The position numbers and the translations under genes are program-made. Source: Roseimicrobium gellanilyticum (GTDB taxonomy: Bacteria; Verrucomicrobiota; Verrucomicrobiia; Verrucomicrobiales; Verrucomicrobiaceae). From it: a stretch of DNA of 64,000 nucleotides. Under the pieces are notes generated by a model that worked only from the letters and a program-made list of their open reading frames with translations, was not told the origin of the DNA and made no database searches. The stretch spans positions 156,881 to 220,880 of the forward strand of contig NZ_QNRR01000002.1 of NCBI RefSeq assembly GCF_003315205.1, read 5' to 3'. This document shows positions 43,224 through 52,740 of this stretch, piece by piece; the first letter of the stretch is position 1; the number at the start of each line of letters is the position of its first letter.

Positions 43224-44128
43224 GTGTGCCGTTTCCGCCTGCGTCTGCATACCACCAGTACCGCACCCATCGCCAACAGCATCGCCCGTTCTGGTTCCGG
43301 CACCGCGAGCACGGAGTAGTTCACTCCGTTGGGAATTTCATCGACATACGCGGGCATGAAGTTGAACAGGCTGAACTGTGGTGAAGGCGGATCGGTGATG
43401 GCCCATGCCGTGCCGAGGACGCCCCACTGGCCGTTCCAAAAGCCCAGAACGGCGCTGTTCGAGTCGCCGCCTTGGTAGAGGCCAGGGTTCTCCTGCGCCG
43501 CGCCTACCACGTCCGATCCAGGGGCATTCTGGATGGAGTCGTGGGGGCCATTCAAGCTGAGCGTGGGGTCGTACGTGACCTCGCCGAGGAGATCGAGCGT
43601 CTCAAGCACCACCTGGCCAGCCTGGCCAAACATCGCGATCTGCATTCCCTCATAGTCACTCACGCTGCCTCCCGTAAGAATTGGCAGCGCCGTCACTCCC
43701 GAAAGGGCGCTGGTGAGCGTGTACACATAGAGTGGCGCATCCGCTACAGCACTGGCGGGGTCGGTGAGCAGCACGCTGCTGGCAATGGTCGCCGTGCCAA
43801 CGGAAGTTCCGTCCCAGTACGAAATCGTGCTTCCCATGCCGAGCTCCACATGACCACCGATGAAGCTTTGATTGCTCAGGGCGGCGTACGTCCTCCCCGT
43901 GCTGTCCCAGAAAAGTCCCGTCACATCCAGCCCCGCAAGTGCAAAGGCCGGATTGGCATTGGGAACCAGATCGCTGTTCCAGTTGGTGAAGCGATTGTTC
44001 ACCGCGTCCGTGTATCCAGCCACCTGCAGGCCTTGCGCGGTATGAAGAGCCAGGAGAAGCAGTGCCGCACCAGTGAGGAGACTCTTGATGGGCGCGATAC
44101 GGATGAAACGAGGAGCCAGGGTGTGCAT
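43214..44128 (-). CDS. PEP-CTERM sorting-domain protein
   Basis: A 304-residue exported protein. It has a signal peptide (about 15-33, ending HTAQGLQ), a Gly/Ser/Asp-rich body, and a C-terminal PEP-CTERM tripartite signal: VPEPERAML, a short hydrophobic helix, then RRRRKRH. Such proteins are sorted and cut by an exosortase, often for extracellular polymer matrices. No exosortase lies in the window. The last codons and the TAG stop overlap element F4, so the repeat defines the C-terminus. Confidence 0.85.
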   Translation of the reverse strand: MHTLAPRFIRIAPIKSLLTGAALLLLALHTAQGLQVAGYTDAVNNRFTNWNSDLVPNANPAFALAGLDVTGLFWDSTGRTYAALSNQSFIGGHVELGMGSTISYWDGTSVGTATIASSVLLTDPASAVADAPLYVYTLTSALSGVTALPILTGGSVSDYEGMQIAMFGQAGQVVLETLDLLGEVTYDPTLSLNGPHDSIQNAPGSDVVGAAQENPGLYQGGDSNSAVLGFWNGQWGVLGTAWAITDPPSPQFSLFNFMPAYVDEIPNGVNYSVLAVPEPERAMLLAMGAVLVVCRRRRKRHTEQ

Positions 44129-44310
44129 GGTCGACGTTGTGAGGACGAGGCCCGCGATTGTGCAGCCTCCCGTGATGGCGCAACAGCGCTCCTTCGTGAA
44201 GGATTCGAAACATCCGCTGAGGGATCGCTTATGGATGCCGATCCAGGAGTGACTCCGTCAGTGTTTGCCATCTGGCATTGGCAGACGTAATCCCATGACC
44301 GCACACCCTC

Positions 44311-45675
44311 ATGCCTGCTCCCGAATCCCCGCTGCCCCGCAACACCCGGCTGTTCGTCTGGTTCAGGCTGCTCTTCAACTGCCGGTTCTACTATCCCGTC
44401 TACACGGTGTTGTTCCTGGACTTTGGGCTGAACCTTGAGCAGTTCGCCCTGCTTAATGTGGTATGGGCGGTGAGCATCGTGTTGCTGGAAGTGCCCAGCG
44501 GTGCGCTCGCGGATGTGCTGGGGAGAAGGAACATGGTCGTGCTCGCTGCCGTGCTCATGGTGGTGGAGATGCTCGTCTTTGCCATGCTCCCGGTCGGAGG
44601 GCCGTGGGTCTTCTGGGTGTTCATTGTGAATCGGGTCATCAGCGGCGCTGCAGAAGCGATGGCGAGTGGGGCGGATGAAGCGCTTGCGTACGACAGCATT
44701 CCCGCCAGTGAGCAATCCACCGTCTGGCCTCGTGTGATGGCGCGCCTCAGTCGCTGGATGGCGCTCGGTTTTATCGTGAGCTCGCTGATTGGCGCCTTTG
44801 TGTATGACGCCTCAAGCGTGAATCGCGCCCTCTCTTTCATCGGGTGGGAGCACGCGGATCTCGCCAAGCAGATCACGCTGAAGTTTCCCATCTATCTTTG
44901 CGTTCTCACGGCATTGCTTTGCCTCCTGGTCACCCTGGCCATGCGTGAACCGCAGGAGCGGGTTGGGACGGTGCATGCCACCTTCCGTGACAACATGCGC
45001 GCCAGCATGCGGGGCATTCGCGAGGCGGGCGCATGGATCTGGCGCACACCTGCGCCGCTGCTGCTCATGACACTCGGCTTCCTTCTGGATAGCATCGTGC
45101 GTCTCTTCTACACGGTGTCTTCCAACTACTACCGTCTCATCGGCCTTCCGGAGGCCTCCTTCGGGGTGATTTCCGTCCTGAGCTCGCTGGCCGCCTTCTT
45201 CACCACCCACTGGATGGAGTGGCTGGTGCGCCATCGATCCTCGAAGTTCAATTTCGCGCTGGTCATTGCCATGGTGGCCTGGGGCCTGGTGGTGCTGGCG
45301 AATCCTCTGCCAGGGTGGTGGGGCATCCTGGCCATCGCGCCACTCCTGCTCTCCATGCGGTTCTTCCAGTTCTTCCTGTCCCACTATCTCAATGAGGTCA
45401 CCAGCAGCGAACGCCGCGCCACCGTGTTGAGCTTTCGCGGCATGACCATGAATCTCGCCTACGGGGCCGTGACCCTGCTCTTTGGCTGGCAGACCGCTTT
45501 CCTCTCCGGAAGGCTGGGGGTGGGCAGCGAGGATTCGCGTGTGTTTGCCGCTGCTCTGAAATGGTGGCCGTGTTGGTTCGCCGGGACCATGGTGGCCTAC
45601 GTACTCTTCCGTGCGTGGAGGCTGCGAAAGCTGGAGGCGTCAGTCAGGGGGACGGACGGCCCTGACAAGGCGTGA
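44311..45675 (+). CDS. MFS transporter
   Basis: A 454-residue membrane protein with about twelve helices. The MFS loop 2-3 signature is LADVLGRRNMVV after EVPSGA, typical of drug- or unknown-substrate MFS permeases. SGADEALAYDSIP between helices 4 and 5 is a hallmark of a common uncharacterised subgroup. A central loop (REPQERVGTVHATFRDN) links the halves. The substrate is unknown. It is a single gene convergent with the next, with a shared hairpin between them. Confidence 0.85.
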   Translation: MPAPESPLPRNTRLFVWFRLLFNCRFYYPVYTVLFLDFGLNLEQFALLNVVWAVSIVLLEVPSGALADVLGRRNMVVLAAVLMVVEMLVFAMLPVGGPWVFWVFIVNRVISGAAEAMASGADEALAYDSIPASEQSTVWPRVMARLSRWMALGFIVSSLIGAFVYDASSVNRALSFIGWEHADLAKQITLKFPIYLCVLTALLCLLVTLAMREPQERVGTVHATFRDNMRASMRGIREAGAWIWRTPAPLLLMTLGFLLDSIVRLFYTVSSNYYRLIGLPEASFGVISVLSSLAAFFTTHWMEWLVRHRSSKFNFALVIAMVAWGLVVLANPLPGWWGILAIAPLLLSMRFFQFFLSHYLNEVTSSERRATVLSFRGMTMNLAYGAVTLLFGWQTAFLSGRLGVGSEDSRVFAAALKWWPCWFAGTMVAYVLFRAWRLRKLEASVRGTDGPDKA

Positions 45676-45685
45676 CCGGAGATAC

Positions 45686-45720
45686 AAAAAGCGAAAGGCG
45701 GGTTTCGCAACCCGCCTTTC
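45686..45720. terminator. Terminator between converging genes
   Basis: GAAAGGCGGGTT (45693-45704) and its complement AACCCGCCTTTC (45709-45720) form a perfect 12-bp stem with loop TCGC. On the minus strand the stem is followed by GCTTTTTGTAT, so it terminates the gene at 45754-46275. The hairpin may also serve the MFS gene, 17 bases upstream. Confidence 0.88.
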
Positions 45721-45753
45721 ATGCAACCAAACTCACTACAATCCAAGGTCCGT

Positions 45754-46275
45754 TCAGGACCGCGAAATCTTGTCCTGGCACCAGACATAGCCGGGGGAGA
45801 ACACCTCCCGGTGGGCCAGACCTTCCACATCGTGGCCGGAGAGCGCCGCAAAGGGGGCGTCCCCGGAGAAAAGCACGGAAGGATACAGCCACTCCTCATC
45901 GCCAATCTGCAGGCGGGGGATGAGGGCGTCGCCAGCGCGTTCGACTTCCCAGCGCATCACGAGGGGGTGCTCCTCATCAGCGGTCTTCCAGTCGTCCAGT
46001 TCCAGCCATCCGATGACTCCGGTGTTGTTGGCGATGTCCCAGATTTCACCGGACTCAAGGTCCACGCGGACCGCAAACTGTACGGGATGCTGCGAGGCGC
46101 GGGAATCTTCCACCAAGGCAAACACCAGTGAGGGGTGGCTCACGGGATTGCAGGCGCGGATTTCAAATCCAAAATTTTTTGTGCAGTAGCGGACTCGGAT
46201 GCGCCCGTGACACTGGGCCGAGACATCGCTGAGGGTGGAGGCGGGGGACCAAGGAGTATCGGAAGGCAGCTTCAT
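45754..46275 (-). CDS. Uncharacterised protein
   Basis: A 173-residue soluble protein with no recognised domain. It is rich in Trp, Asp and Glu (EIWDIANNTGVIGWLELDDW), suggesting a beta-rich fold, and contains four Cys. The gene ends at a strong terminator and its upstream side faces a long AT-rich gene-free stretch where a promoter is likely, so it is probably expressed alone. Confidence 0.65.
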   Translation of the reverse strand: MKLPSDTPWSPASTLSDVSAQCHGRIRVRYCTKNFGFEIRACNPVSHPSLVFALVEDSRASQHPVQFAVRVDLESGEIWDIANNTGVIGWLELDDWKTADEEHPLVMRWEVERAGDALIPRLQIGDEEWLYPSVLFSGDAPFAALSGHDVEGLAHREVFSPGYVWCQDKISRS

Positions 46276-46963
46276 AAGGGTTGCTGGGCGACGGCACCGC
46301 GGGGCGATGTGTTAGGTCTAGTTAATACCCCGATATCCATAACTTCAACAAAAATTTTATAGAATCTGTAATACTTAGAATTACTTAACGATTAACTCTC
46401 ACAAATAATTCGCATTCTCAAATTTAAAAATGTGCTGGTTCTGAGAAGGTTGGATGCCAGATTCACCGGAATTCTCTCAAAACACTGCAATTTTTCATAG
46501 GAAAATTTTTAAAAAGTTGCGCCAGCCGTTGCAAAACTTTTGATGATTATTTGGTTCAGTTAATTGAGTGGTAAACCGATATAAAGGATTCTGAGCCAAT
46601 ATGTTTCATTGCAATTATCGTGCCATGAATGGCTCTGGCAAATGACGAAGTTTTCAGAAAGCATGGCAGCGAGAGGCACGAGCGCGGGAAAGAACCGCCG
46701 TAAAACGACAAAGTTTCCTTGGCCGCGCTAAGCAATGACTCAAAAGCGAGAATGGCCACCGAGAGGTGAGGAGTGCTGCGAGGCCTGGGCCGCGAGGTGA
46801 CTGGATACCTGCCAGGGCTTGGCCCCTGAAACATTTCACCACCCCGATGCCCCTGCTGTCTCCGAAGGAGACGAGTTGGAGTGCCGGGTGTCAACGCAGC
46901 CGGCCACACTCAGGAACTCTTGTGACGTTGTCCTGCATGCCACGGCTTTTCAAGAACGCTTCG
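46276..46963. other. 688-base gene-free region, AT-rich in its first half
   Basis: From about 46310 to 46620 the sequence is visibly AT-rich, with many A/T runs (AAAATTTTATAG, AATTTTTAAAAAG), unlike the surrounding GC-rich DNA. The second half returns to normal composition. Short frames here have no recognisable product. It may hold promoters for the minus-strand gene at 46275, an unrecognised small RNA, or the scar of a lost insertion. Confidence 0.6.
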
Positions 46964-47908
46964 CTACCCATTCCCCAGCTTCTCACGCCCGTGCTTCGCC
47001 TGCAGATCCTGTGCAGGGCCGATGGGCACGATGCTTGTGGGATTGATCTCCGTGTGCGTCACGTAGTAGTGCCGCTTGATGTGATCCATGTTCACTGTCT
47101 CCGCGATGCCTGGGCGCTGATAGAGGTCCAACAGGTATCCGTGGAGGTTCGGGTAGTCCAGGATGCGGCGCACGTTGCACTTGAAGTGGCCGTGGTACAC
47201 TGCATCGAAGCGCACGAGCGTGCAGAACAGACGCCAGTCGGTCTCCACGATACGTGTGCCGAAGAGATAGCGCTTCTTCTCCAACCGCTTCTCCAGTTCG
47301 TCCAGTGCTTCAAACAAGGTGCGGCACGCCTGCTCATATGCCCTCTGGCTGGTGGCGAATCCCGCCTGATACACGCCGTTGTTCACCTTCTCATAGATAA
47401 ACGCGCTGAGCTTCTCCTGCTCGTCCGCGATGTCCTTTGGAAAGAGGTCCACGGAGTCATCAGCGAGGCCGGGAAAGCCGTCATTGAACATGCGGCAGAT
47501 GTCGTCCTCCGAATTGTTCACGATGCGCTTCTGCTCCTTATCCCAGAGCACCGGCACGGTGTAGCGACCGCGGAATGCAGGATCGGAGGCGAGGTAGGCT
47601 TCGCTCAGGAACTTGAAGCCGTTGAGGGGATCCTCACTGAAGCCGGGACCGTCACGGAAGGCCCAACCACGCTCATCTCTCACTGGATCCACCACCGTGA
47701 CGCCAATGGCGTCCTGCAGACCCTTCAGGTTTCGCGCCACCAGGGCACGGCTAGCCCAGGGGCAGGCGAGGGAAATATAGAGATGGTAGCGTCCGCTCGC
47801 CGGAGGGAATTCGCTTCCAGGCTTCACCCAGTCGCGGAACGCGTCTTCCTGACGCTCGAATTCTCCATCATCGGACTGCTCCTCGACGAACTGGGGCTTG
47901 ATGCTCAT
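46964..47908 (-). CDS. Glutathionyl-hydroquinone reductase-like protein (GST Xi class)
   Basis: A 314-residue glutathione-transferase-fold protein. Catalytic Cys49 lies in SLACPWASRALV, and the whole pattern (DPVRDERGWAF, VPVLWDKEQKRIVNNSE, DWRLFCTLVRFDAVYHGHF and LDYPNLHGYLLDLYQ) matches the YqjG/Ecm4 class, which reduces glutathionyl-hydroquinones. The start at ATG 47908 was chosen over a TTG nine bases upstream. It stands alone, between the AT-rich gap and a small low-complexity gene. Confidence 0.92.
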   Translation of the reverse strand: MSIKPQFVEEQSDDGEFERQEDAFRDWVKPGSEFPPASGRYHLYISLACPWASRALVARNLKGLQDAIGVTVVDPVRDERGWAFRDGPGFSEDPLNGFKFLSEAYLASDPAFRGRYTVPVLWDKEQKRIVNNSEDDICRMFNDGFPGLADDSVDLFPKDIADEQEKLSAFIYEKVNNGVYQAGFATSQRAYEQACRTLFEALDELEKRLEKKRYLFGTRIVETDWRLFCTLVRFDAVYHGHFKCNVRRILDYPNLHGYLLDLYQRPGIAETVNMDHIKRHYYVTHTEINPTSIVPIGPAQDLQAKHGREKLGNG

Positions 47909-47976
47909 GGAGGACAATACGCCGCGATTTGTGCAATCGGGCGTTCATCCCCGCAAAAGTCACGCCGCTGCCCGCA

Positions 47977-48222
47977 TTACGGGCGGGATGACTTGCCTTT
48001 TCCAGGACGCTTGCTGACGCTCTTCTTCGTCGGTGGGATCACGTGGCTGTTTTCCTCAATGATGTCGTCGTTCACGAAGTTCTCATCCATGGGTGCGTCA
48101 CTGCCACTGCTGCTCATGCTGGTGACGTGATTTTGAGTGTGCGGCGTGGGAATCTGCCGGGAGTCGTTGGCATTGCTGCGGTCCCGTGAGGGGCTCGGAC
48201 TGGTCTTCGGTTTCGCGTTCAT
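47977..48222 (-). CDS. Small disordered protein of unknown function
   Basis: 81 residues of Ser/Pro/Lys/Asn-rich sequence with no hydrophobic core (MNAKPKTSPSPSRDRSNAND at the start, KKSVSKRPGKGKSSRP at the end). It is probably intrinsically disordered. A strong AGGAGG ribosome-binding site 9 bases before ATG 48222 supports it as a real gene. The basic C-terminus could bind nucleic acid, but this is a guess. Confidence 0.6.
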   Translation of the reverse strand: MNAKPKTSPSPSRDRSNANDSRQIPTPHTQNHVTSMSSSGSDAPMDENFVNDDIIEENSHVIPPTKKSVSKRPGKGKSSRP

Positions 48223-48310
48223 GTTGATGTTCCTCCTCCTGATAAGAACATCGCGAATCCCGGCCAAAGTGGACGGGGAAGGTGAGGCGCCGCCCACGGC
48301 GCAAGGCGTG

Positions 48311-48346
48311 AAAAGAAAAGGGCCGCGCTGCATGCAGCGCGGCCCT
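48311..48346 (-). terminator. Rho-independent terminator after the Sel1 gene
   Basis: A 28-base perfect palindrome (AGGGCCGCGCTGCA at 48319-48332 and its complement) forms a 12-bp stem with a 4-base loop. On the minus strand it is followed by TTTTCTTTTC. It lies 36 bases after the Sel1-protein stop. Confidence 0.88.
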
Positions 48347-48381
48347 CTGGGTTCAGTATTGGATGGCTGGCGTACTCGCGT

Positions 48382-50175
48382 TTAGCGGGTGCGGGCCGGA
48401 GCGGGCTTGGTGGCCGGAGCGGCTGCGGGAGCCGCGGCAGGGGCGGCGGCCGGAGCAGCAGGAGCAGTGCCGGGAGTGGCGGTGGCCGCGGCGTCCTTCT
48501 TGCGCTTGAGGTCATCTTCACGGCGCTTGACGTCCGCGTCAGCCTTCGTCTTCTGGTCGACCGTCAGCTTGGCACCGGCTTCATCACGAGCCTGCGCGGC
48601 GAGCTGGTTCTTCGAATCGATGTTGGAAGCCTGCTTGAAGTAGACGTAGGCGCGTTCGAAGTTCTGCTTCGGCTGTTCGCCGGAGGGAACCAGCAGGCCA
48701 CGGAGGTGGAGGCTGCCGAGGCGGAGGAGGGCCTCGAAGCGCACCTGATCGGTTGCGGTCGTGGACTCAACGGCGTCGTTGTAGTAGCCCGCGGCAACAA
48801 AGAACTGGGAAACGTTTGGATCCTTCTGGGGCACAGCGCCGTTTTCGACGAGCACACCGTAGTTCAGGCTGCCATCGGGCAGGCCAGCAGCGGCGCTGCG
48901 GGCGAACCAGGCGGCGGCTGCCACCGGGTCACGCTGGGTGCCGGCGCCATTGAGGTAGTACAGGCCAGCCTTCTGCATGCCGTTGGGCAGGCCCATGATG
49001 CCGGACTGCAGGAAGAGGGTGAAGGCCTTGGTCATGTCACGATCCACAGCGCGGCCGGCTTCATAGAAGGCGCCCACCTGGTAGATGGCAGGAGCGGAGT
49101 TGTTCTGCGCGGCGAGGCGGTAGAGCTGCAGTGCAGCGGCGTCATTGCGGGGCACGTCGATCTTGTCGTCGTTGGCATCGAGATCAATGCCGGTATCATA
49201 GAAGGTGGCGAGGCGAAGCTGTGCGGCGGCGTCGTTGCCCTGCACGGCGAGCTGATAGTATTCGAGGGCCTTCTTGAAGTCCTTGGGCACACCGCCCAAG
49301 CCACCCTGGTAGAGTTCACCCATGGTACGGAGACCGGTGGGGTTCTTCTGTTCAGCGAGCTTCTTGAACTTCTCAACCGCAAGGGCGGGGTCCTTCGTGA
49401 TCTGCTTGTCACCGATCTTGCCGCCTTCGAAAAGCAGCGCACCCAGCAGGGTGAGGGCGTTCGCGTTGCCCGCTTCCGAGGACTTCTGCAGGTAGCTCCA
49501 GGCCTTTTCGTCGTCACGCTTCTCGGTTCCGCCGCCGCCCGCGTAGAACTGGGTCAGTTCATAGTCGGCCTGGCTGTCGCCGCCCTTGGAAGCCGCATCC
49601 AGAAGTTTGTAGGCTTCTTCGACGTTCTTGGCTTCGCCAGCCACACCGCGGAGGTAGATGGTCGCCATGTTGCGGCGGGCTTCGTTGAGGCCCTTGCCGG
49701 CAGCGTCCTTGATGTACTTCACGCCGATCTTCACCTGCTCAGTATCCTGGCTCGAGGTGGCGAGGATGCTGCCGTAGGTGTTCATGGCCTGGAGCTGCCC
49801 CTGATCTGCGGCCAGCTTGAAGTACTCCATCGCCTGCACCACACCGTTCTGCTGGTTGCTCTGGCGGAGGAAGTGCCCCATGGCGTACTGGGCGTCCTTG
49901 TCCTTGCCCTTGTCGGCCAATTCCTTGATGGCATTGATGGTGTCCTGGAGGCTCTTGCCGGTCGCGGGCTGTTTGCCCTCGGCAATCAGTGCCTGCGCGT
50001 CTGCCAGCGCCTGCACATTCTGGACCATGGCGGTGCTTGGACTTTTCCACTCGGCGGTGTCAAGGCCGAGCGCAGCCACCATCGCGGCCAGCTTGATGTT
50101 GATGATACTTTGCAGCATAGGTTTGGTATGGATAAATGAGGAGGCTTTTGACCCGCAGACGGGACAAGCGCTCAT
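48382..50175 (-). CDS. Sel1-like (TPR-type) repeat protein
   Basis: A 597-residue protein composed largely of Sel1-like helical repeats of about 36 residues (for example MEYFKLAADQGQLQAMNTYG, AAAWFARSAAAGLPDGSLNY). The tail is a Lys/Asp-rich helix followed by an Ala/Pro-rich run (about 565-597). Sel1 repeats scaffold protein complexes. The start could be ATG 50175, which adds CPVCGSKA at residues 4-11, or ATG 50118. The protein is divergent from the three-gene membrane operon and might partner it. Confidence 0.82.
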   Translation of the reverse strand: MSACPVCGSKASSFIHTKPMLQSIINIKLAAMVAALGLDTAEWKSPSTAMVQNVQALADAQALIAEGKQPATGKSLQDTINAIKELADKGKDKDAQYAMGHFLRQSNQQNGVVQAMEYFKLAADQGQLQAMNTYGSILATSSQDTEQVKIGVKYIKDAAGKGLNEARRNMATIYLRGVAGEAKNVEEAYKLLDAASKGGDSQADYELTQFYAGGGGTEKRDDEKAWSYLQKSSEAGNANALTLLGALLFEGGKIGDKQITKDPALAVEKFKKLAEQKNPTGLRTMGELYQGGLGGVPKDFKKALEYYQLAVQGNDAAAQLRLATFYDTGIDLDANDDKIDVPRNDAAALQLYRLAAQNNSAPAIYQVGAFYEAGRAVDRDMTKAFTLFLQSGIMGLPNGMQKAGLYYLNGAGTQRDPVAAAAWFARSAAAGLPDGSLNYGVLVENGAVPQKDPNVSQFFVAAGYYNDAVESTTATDQVRFEALLRLGSLHLRGLLVPSGEQPKQNFERAYVYFKQASNIDSKNQLAAQARDEAGAKLTVDQKTKADADVKRREDDLKRKKDAAATATPGTAPAAPAAAPAAAPAAAPATKPAPARTR

Positions 50176-50280
50176 TTTTGGCGAAAAGGCCTTTCTAGTG
50201 CAAGTAATTCCAGAAAGAAACTCTCAAGGCGTCCCCGGGGGATACTTTGGAATCCGCGGATTTTCCGTTGCATTTGCCCG

Positions 50281-52032
50281 ATGGCTGCTGGCACGATTGA
50301 GGCATTCATGGAATCAACGTTGCGAGCAACTTTCGCGCAGGCACGCGTCCACGGGGCGGCTTTGCGGCACCGGGTGAGGCAGGGCGTGCTGGAGGGCAGG
50401 TTGATGACCACCACCATCGCGGCCTTCATGGCGCTGTACATGGTGGCGGCATACATCCTTGTGAATCACGGCCTGCACTTCGTTCACAACCTGCCGCTTC
50501 TGGGCCCGCTCCTCACGGAACGCATGCTTTACCTGCTGTTCTTCTTCTTTTTTCTCATGCTGGTAATCTCGAACTCCGCGATCACCGGCATCAGTCTCTT
50601 CCGCAGGCAGGAAACGGGCTGGCACCTCAGCCTGCCCATGCCGCACAGCAGCATCGTGCTGTGGCGTACGGTGGAGGGCCTGCTGCTTTCCAGTTGGGGC
50701 TTGCTGCTCTTGAGCGCGCCCATCCTTGTCGCCTTTGGAAATGTACTGGATGCGAATGCCTCGTTCTACGTCCAGAGCCTGCTTGCCGTCATCGCGCTCA
50801 TTTCCGTGGCGTCAAACATCAGCTCCTGGCTGCTGCTCTTCGTCGTGCGCTGCTACCGTCCCTGGTGGCTGAAGGCGGCGATGGCGCTTGGCATTCTGCT
50901 CGTCGTGGCGATTTCATGGCAAATCCGTGAGCAACAGACCACGCGTCTCATCTCGAGCGACGTCGCTGCGAACGTGAACCAACTGCTGCGGCACACCAAG
51001 CTCTGCACGCATCCCTTGCTGCCCAGTTCGTGGGTGGCGGAGGTGGTCATCTCCAGTGGCAGGGGATTGCCCGGTCGCTCCTGGTTCTACCTGCTCACGC
51101 TCATCAGCTACGCGCTCGTGGTGTGGCTGCTCACCCGCTGGCTCGCAGGCCGCATCTTCTATGATACATGGAACATGGCCATGGCGAGAATGGAAGGCCG
51201 GCAGCTCGCGAGAGGGCAGAAGGTCTTCGGCGCACGTGGGCACAGCGGTCTGCGCAGATGGTTCTCGGTCATGGGCCGGCAGACGCAGGCGCTGGTGATG
51301 AAAGATGTTCGCATCTTTCTGCGAGAGCCCATGCAGTGGGGCCAGTGCGCGCTCATCTTTGGCCTGCTGCTCGTGTACACTTCAAACCTGCGCCACCTGA
51401 GCTATAACTATCGCGATCCACTCTGGAGCTCGATCACCAGCTACCTGAATCTCACGGTGTGCTGCCTCGCGATGTCCACGCTGAGCACGCGTTTTGTATT
51501 TCCCCAGTTCAGCCTCGAAGGGCAGCGGCTCTGGATCCTGGGACTGGCTCCCTATCCCCTGACCAAAGTGCTGAGTCAGAAACTGTGGCTGAACGTCTGT
51601 GTCGTCACGCCCGTGACCACCCTGCTGGTGATCATTTCCTCGTTCAGTCTAAAGCTCTCAGTTGAGCGTTCTGCCTTCTTTGTCATGGCGATCATGATGC
51701 AAACGGTGGGGCTCAATGCGCTCGCTCTCTCCCTTGGCGCCCTGCTGCCAAATTTCCGTGAGACGAACTCTGCAAAGATCGTGTCCGGCTTCGGAGGCAC
51801 GCTGTGTCTGGTGCTCAGTTTCTTCTACATCGTGCTCACTGTGGGCGTGCTCATCGTGCCCGCAGTGCATCGTCATGCCGCATTGGCAAAAGGTCTCGTG
51901 TTTCCCGAACTTGGACGTCCGGAAATATTGAGCCTTATGGCAGTGTTCATATTAACAGTTTTCTCCGGTGGAGTGCCGTACTTTTTCGCGTTCCACCGAA
52001 CAAAACGATTGGCAAATTTAGGAAATCCGTAA
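50281..52032 (+). CDS. Large ABC-2-like membrane permease protein
   Basis: A 583-residue membrane protein with about ten to twelve hydrophobic helices in two clusters (about 45-240 and 375-575). The charged middle segment (WNMAMARMEGRQLARGQK, then QTQALVMKDVRIFLREP) and LWILGLAPYPLTKVL resemble ABC-2 exporter permeases found in Verrucomicrobia. No ATPase gene is present in this operon, so its partner must lie elsewhere if it is an ABC exporter. It is the first gene of an operon with two small membrane proteins. Confidence 0.75.
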   Translation: MAAGTIEAFMESTLRATFAQARVHGAALRHRVRQGVLEGRLMTTTIAAFMALYMVAAYILVNHGLHFVHNLPLLGPLLTERMLYLLFFFFFLMLVISNSAITGISLFRRQETGWHLSLPMPHSSIVLWRTVEGLLLSSWGLLLLSAPILVAFGNVLDANASFYVQSLLAVIALISVASNISSWLLLFVVRCYRPWWLKAAMALGILLVVAISWQIREQQTTRLISSDVAANVNQLLRHTKLCTHPLLPSSWVAEVVISSGRGLPGRSWFYLLTLISYALVVWLLTRWLAGRIFYDTWNMAMARMEGRQLARGQKVFGARGHSGLRRWFSVMGRQTQALVMKDVRIFLREPMQWGQCALIFGLLLVYTSNLRHLSYNYRDPLWSSITSYLNLTVCCLAMSTLSTRFVFPQFSLEGQRLWILGLAPYPLTKVLSQKLWLNVCVVTPVTTLLVIISSFSLKLSVERSAFFVMAIMMQTVGLNALALSLGALLPNFRETNSAKIVSGFGGTLCLVLSFFYIVLTVGVLIVPAVHRHAALAKGLVFPELGRPEILSLMAVFILTVFSGGVPYFFAFHRTKRLANLGNP

Positions 52033-52063
52033 TACTTAGAGGAGCAAATCAACTGCTCCTCTT

Positions 52064-52732
52064 ATGCCGAAGGTAACCAGCTTCTTTGACGAACAGGACG
52101 CTCCTGAACTTCGCTTCGAAGAGCCGGAAGTGGCACATAACAGGCTGCCTAAACGCGCTGCCAGCTATGCTGCTGCCACGACCATGCCCGCCGTGGGCAT
52201 CTCTCCGGATTCAGCCGTCGAGCTGAAGCACAAGCAGGCCATGGCCCTGAAGCTTCAGCAGGAGCTTGATCGCACCCAGCGTGAAGCTCGTGAACTGGAA
52301 CTGCGCCAGCAGAAGGAAGACCGTTTCCACGATGGCCGCCGCGATATGTGCGAGCGTCTGAGCCGTGGTCTGGCGAAGCTCGATCGTGAGTTGCACAACT
52401 CGCAGAAGGCCGTGGAGGAAATCTCCGTGGCTCGCGAGGTGTATCAACACCACCTCGATACGCTGCGCAATATCTCGCCCGAGTCCATCAAGCAGAACCA
52501 TGACGAGGATGTCCTCGATCATGCCGTAGGTGCAGTGGAGGACGCCGAGGCGGAATTCGCCAAGGCCAATCACCGTCTCGCCAGTGTGATGCCTGGTGTG
52601 GCCCAGCACATCGGCACTCCCGGTGCCCTGCCGCAGGACTTCGGCACGTGGTTCCGCATTGGCTTCGCCTTCACGCTTCCTCTGGCGATTGCCGCCACGA
52701 TTTTCCTCATCGCTCTCAAACTCCTAGCCTGA
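52064..52732 (+). CDS. Coiled-coil tail-anchored protein
   Basis: 222 residues: a polar start, a long coiled coil rich in Lys/Glu/Gln (about 55-165, e.g. KHKQAMALKLQQELDRTQRE), then a single C-terminal membrane helix (about 200-222, ending LIALKLLA). The function is unknown. It begins 31 bases after the permease gene and is followed 8 bases later by the next, so the three are cotranscribed. It may act as a membrane-tethered spacer or partner for the permease. Confidence 0.72.
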   Translation: MPKVTSFFDEQDAPELRFEEPEVAHNRLPKRAASYAAATTMPAVGISPDSAVELKHKQAMALKLQQELDRTQREARELELRQQKEDRFHDGRRDMCERLSRGLAKLDRELHNSQKAVEEISVAREVYQHHLDTLRNISPESIKQNHDEDVLDHAVGAVEDAEAEFAKANHRLASVMPGVAQHIGTPGALPQDFGTWFRIGFAFTLPLAIAATIFLIALKLLA

Positions 52733-52740
52733 AACTCCCC

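Noticed and set aside
46556-46909. Open frame in the AT-rich gap (minus strand)
   Set aside because: Low-complexity translation, no start context and no known pattern.
48706-50139. Open frame of 477 codons antisense to the Sel1 protein
   Set aside because: It mirrors the helical repeats of the real gene and has no independent signal.
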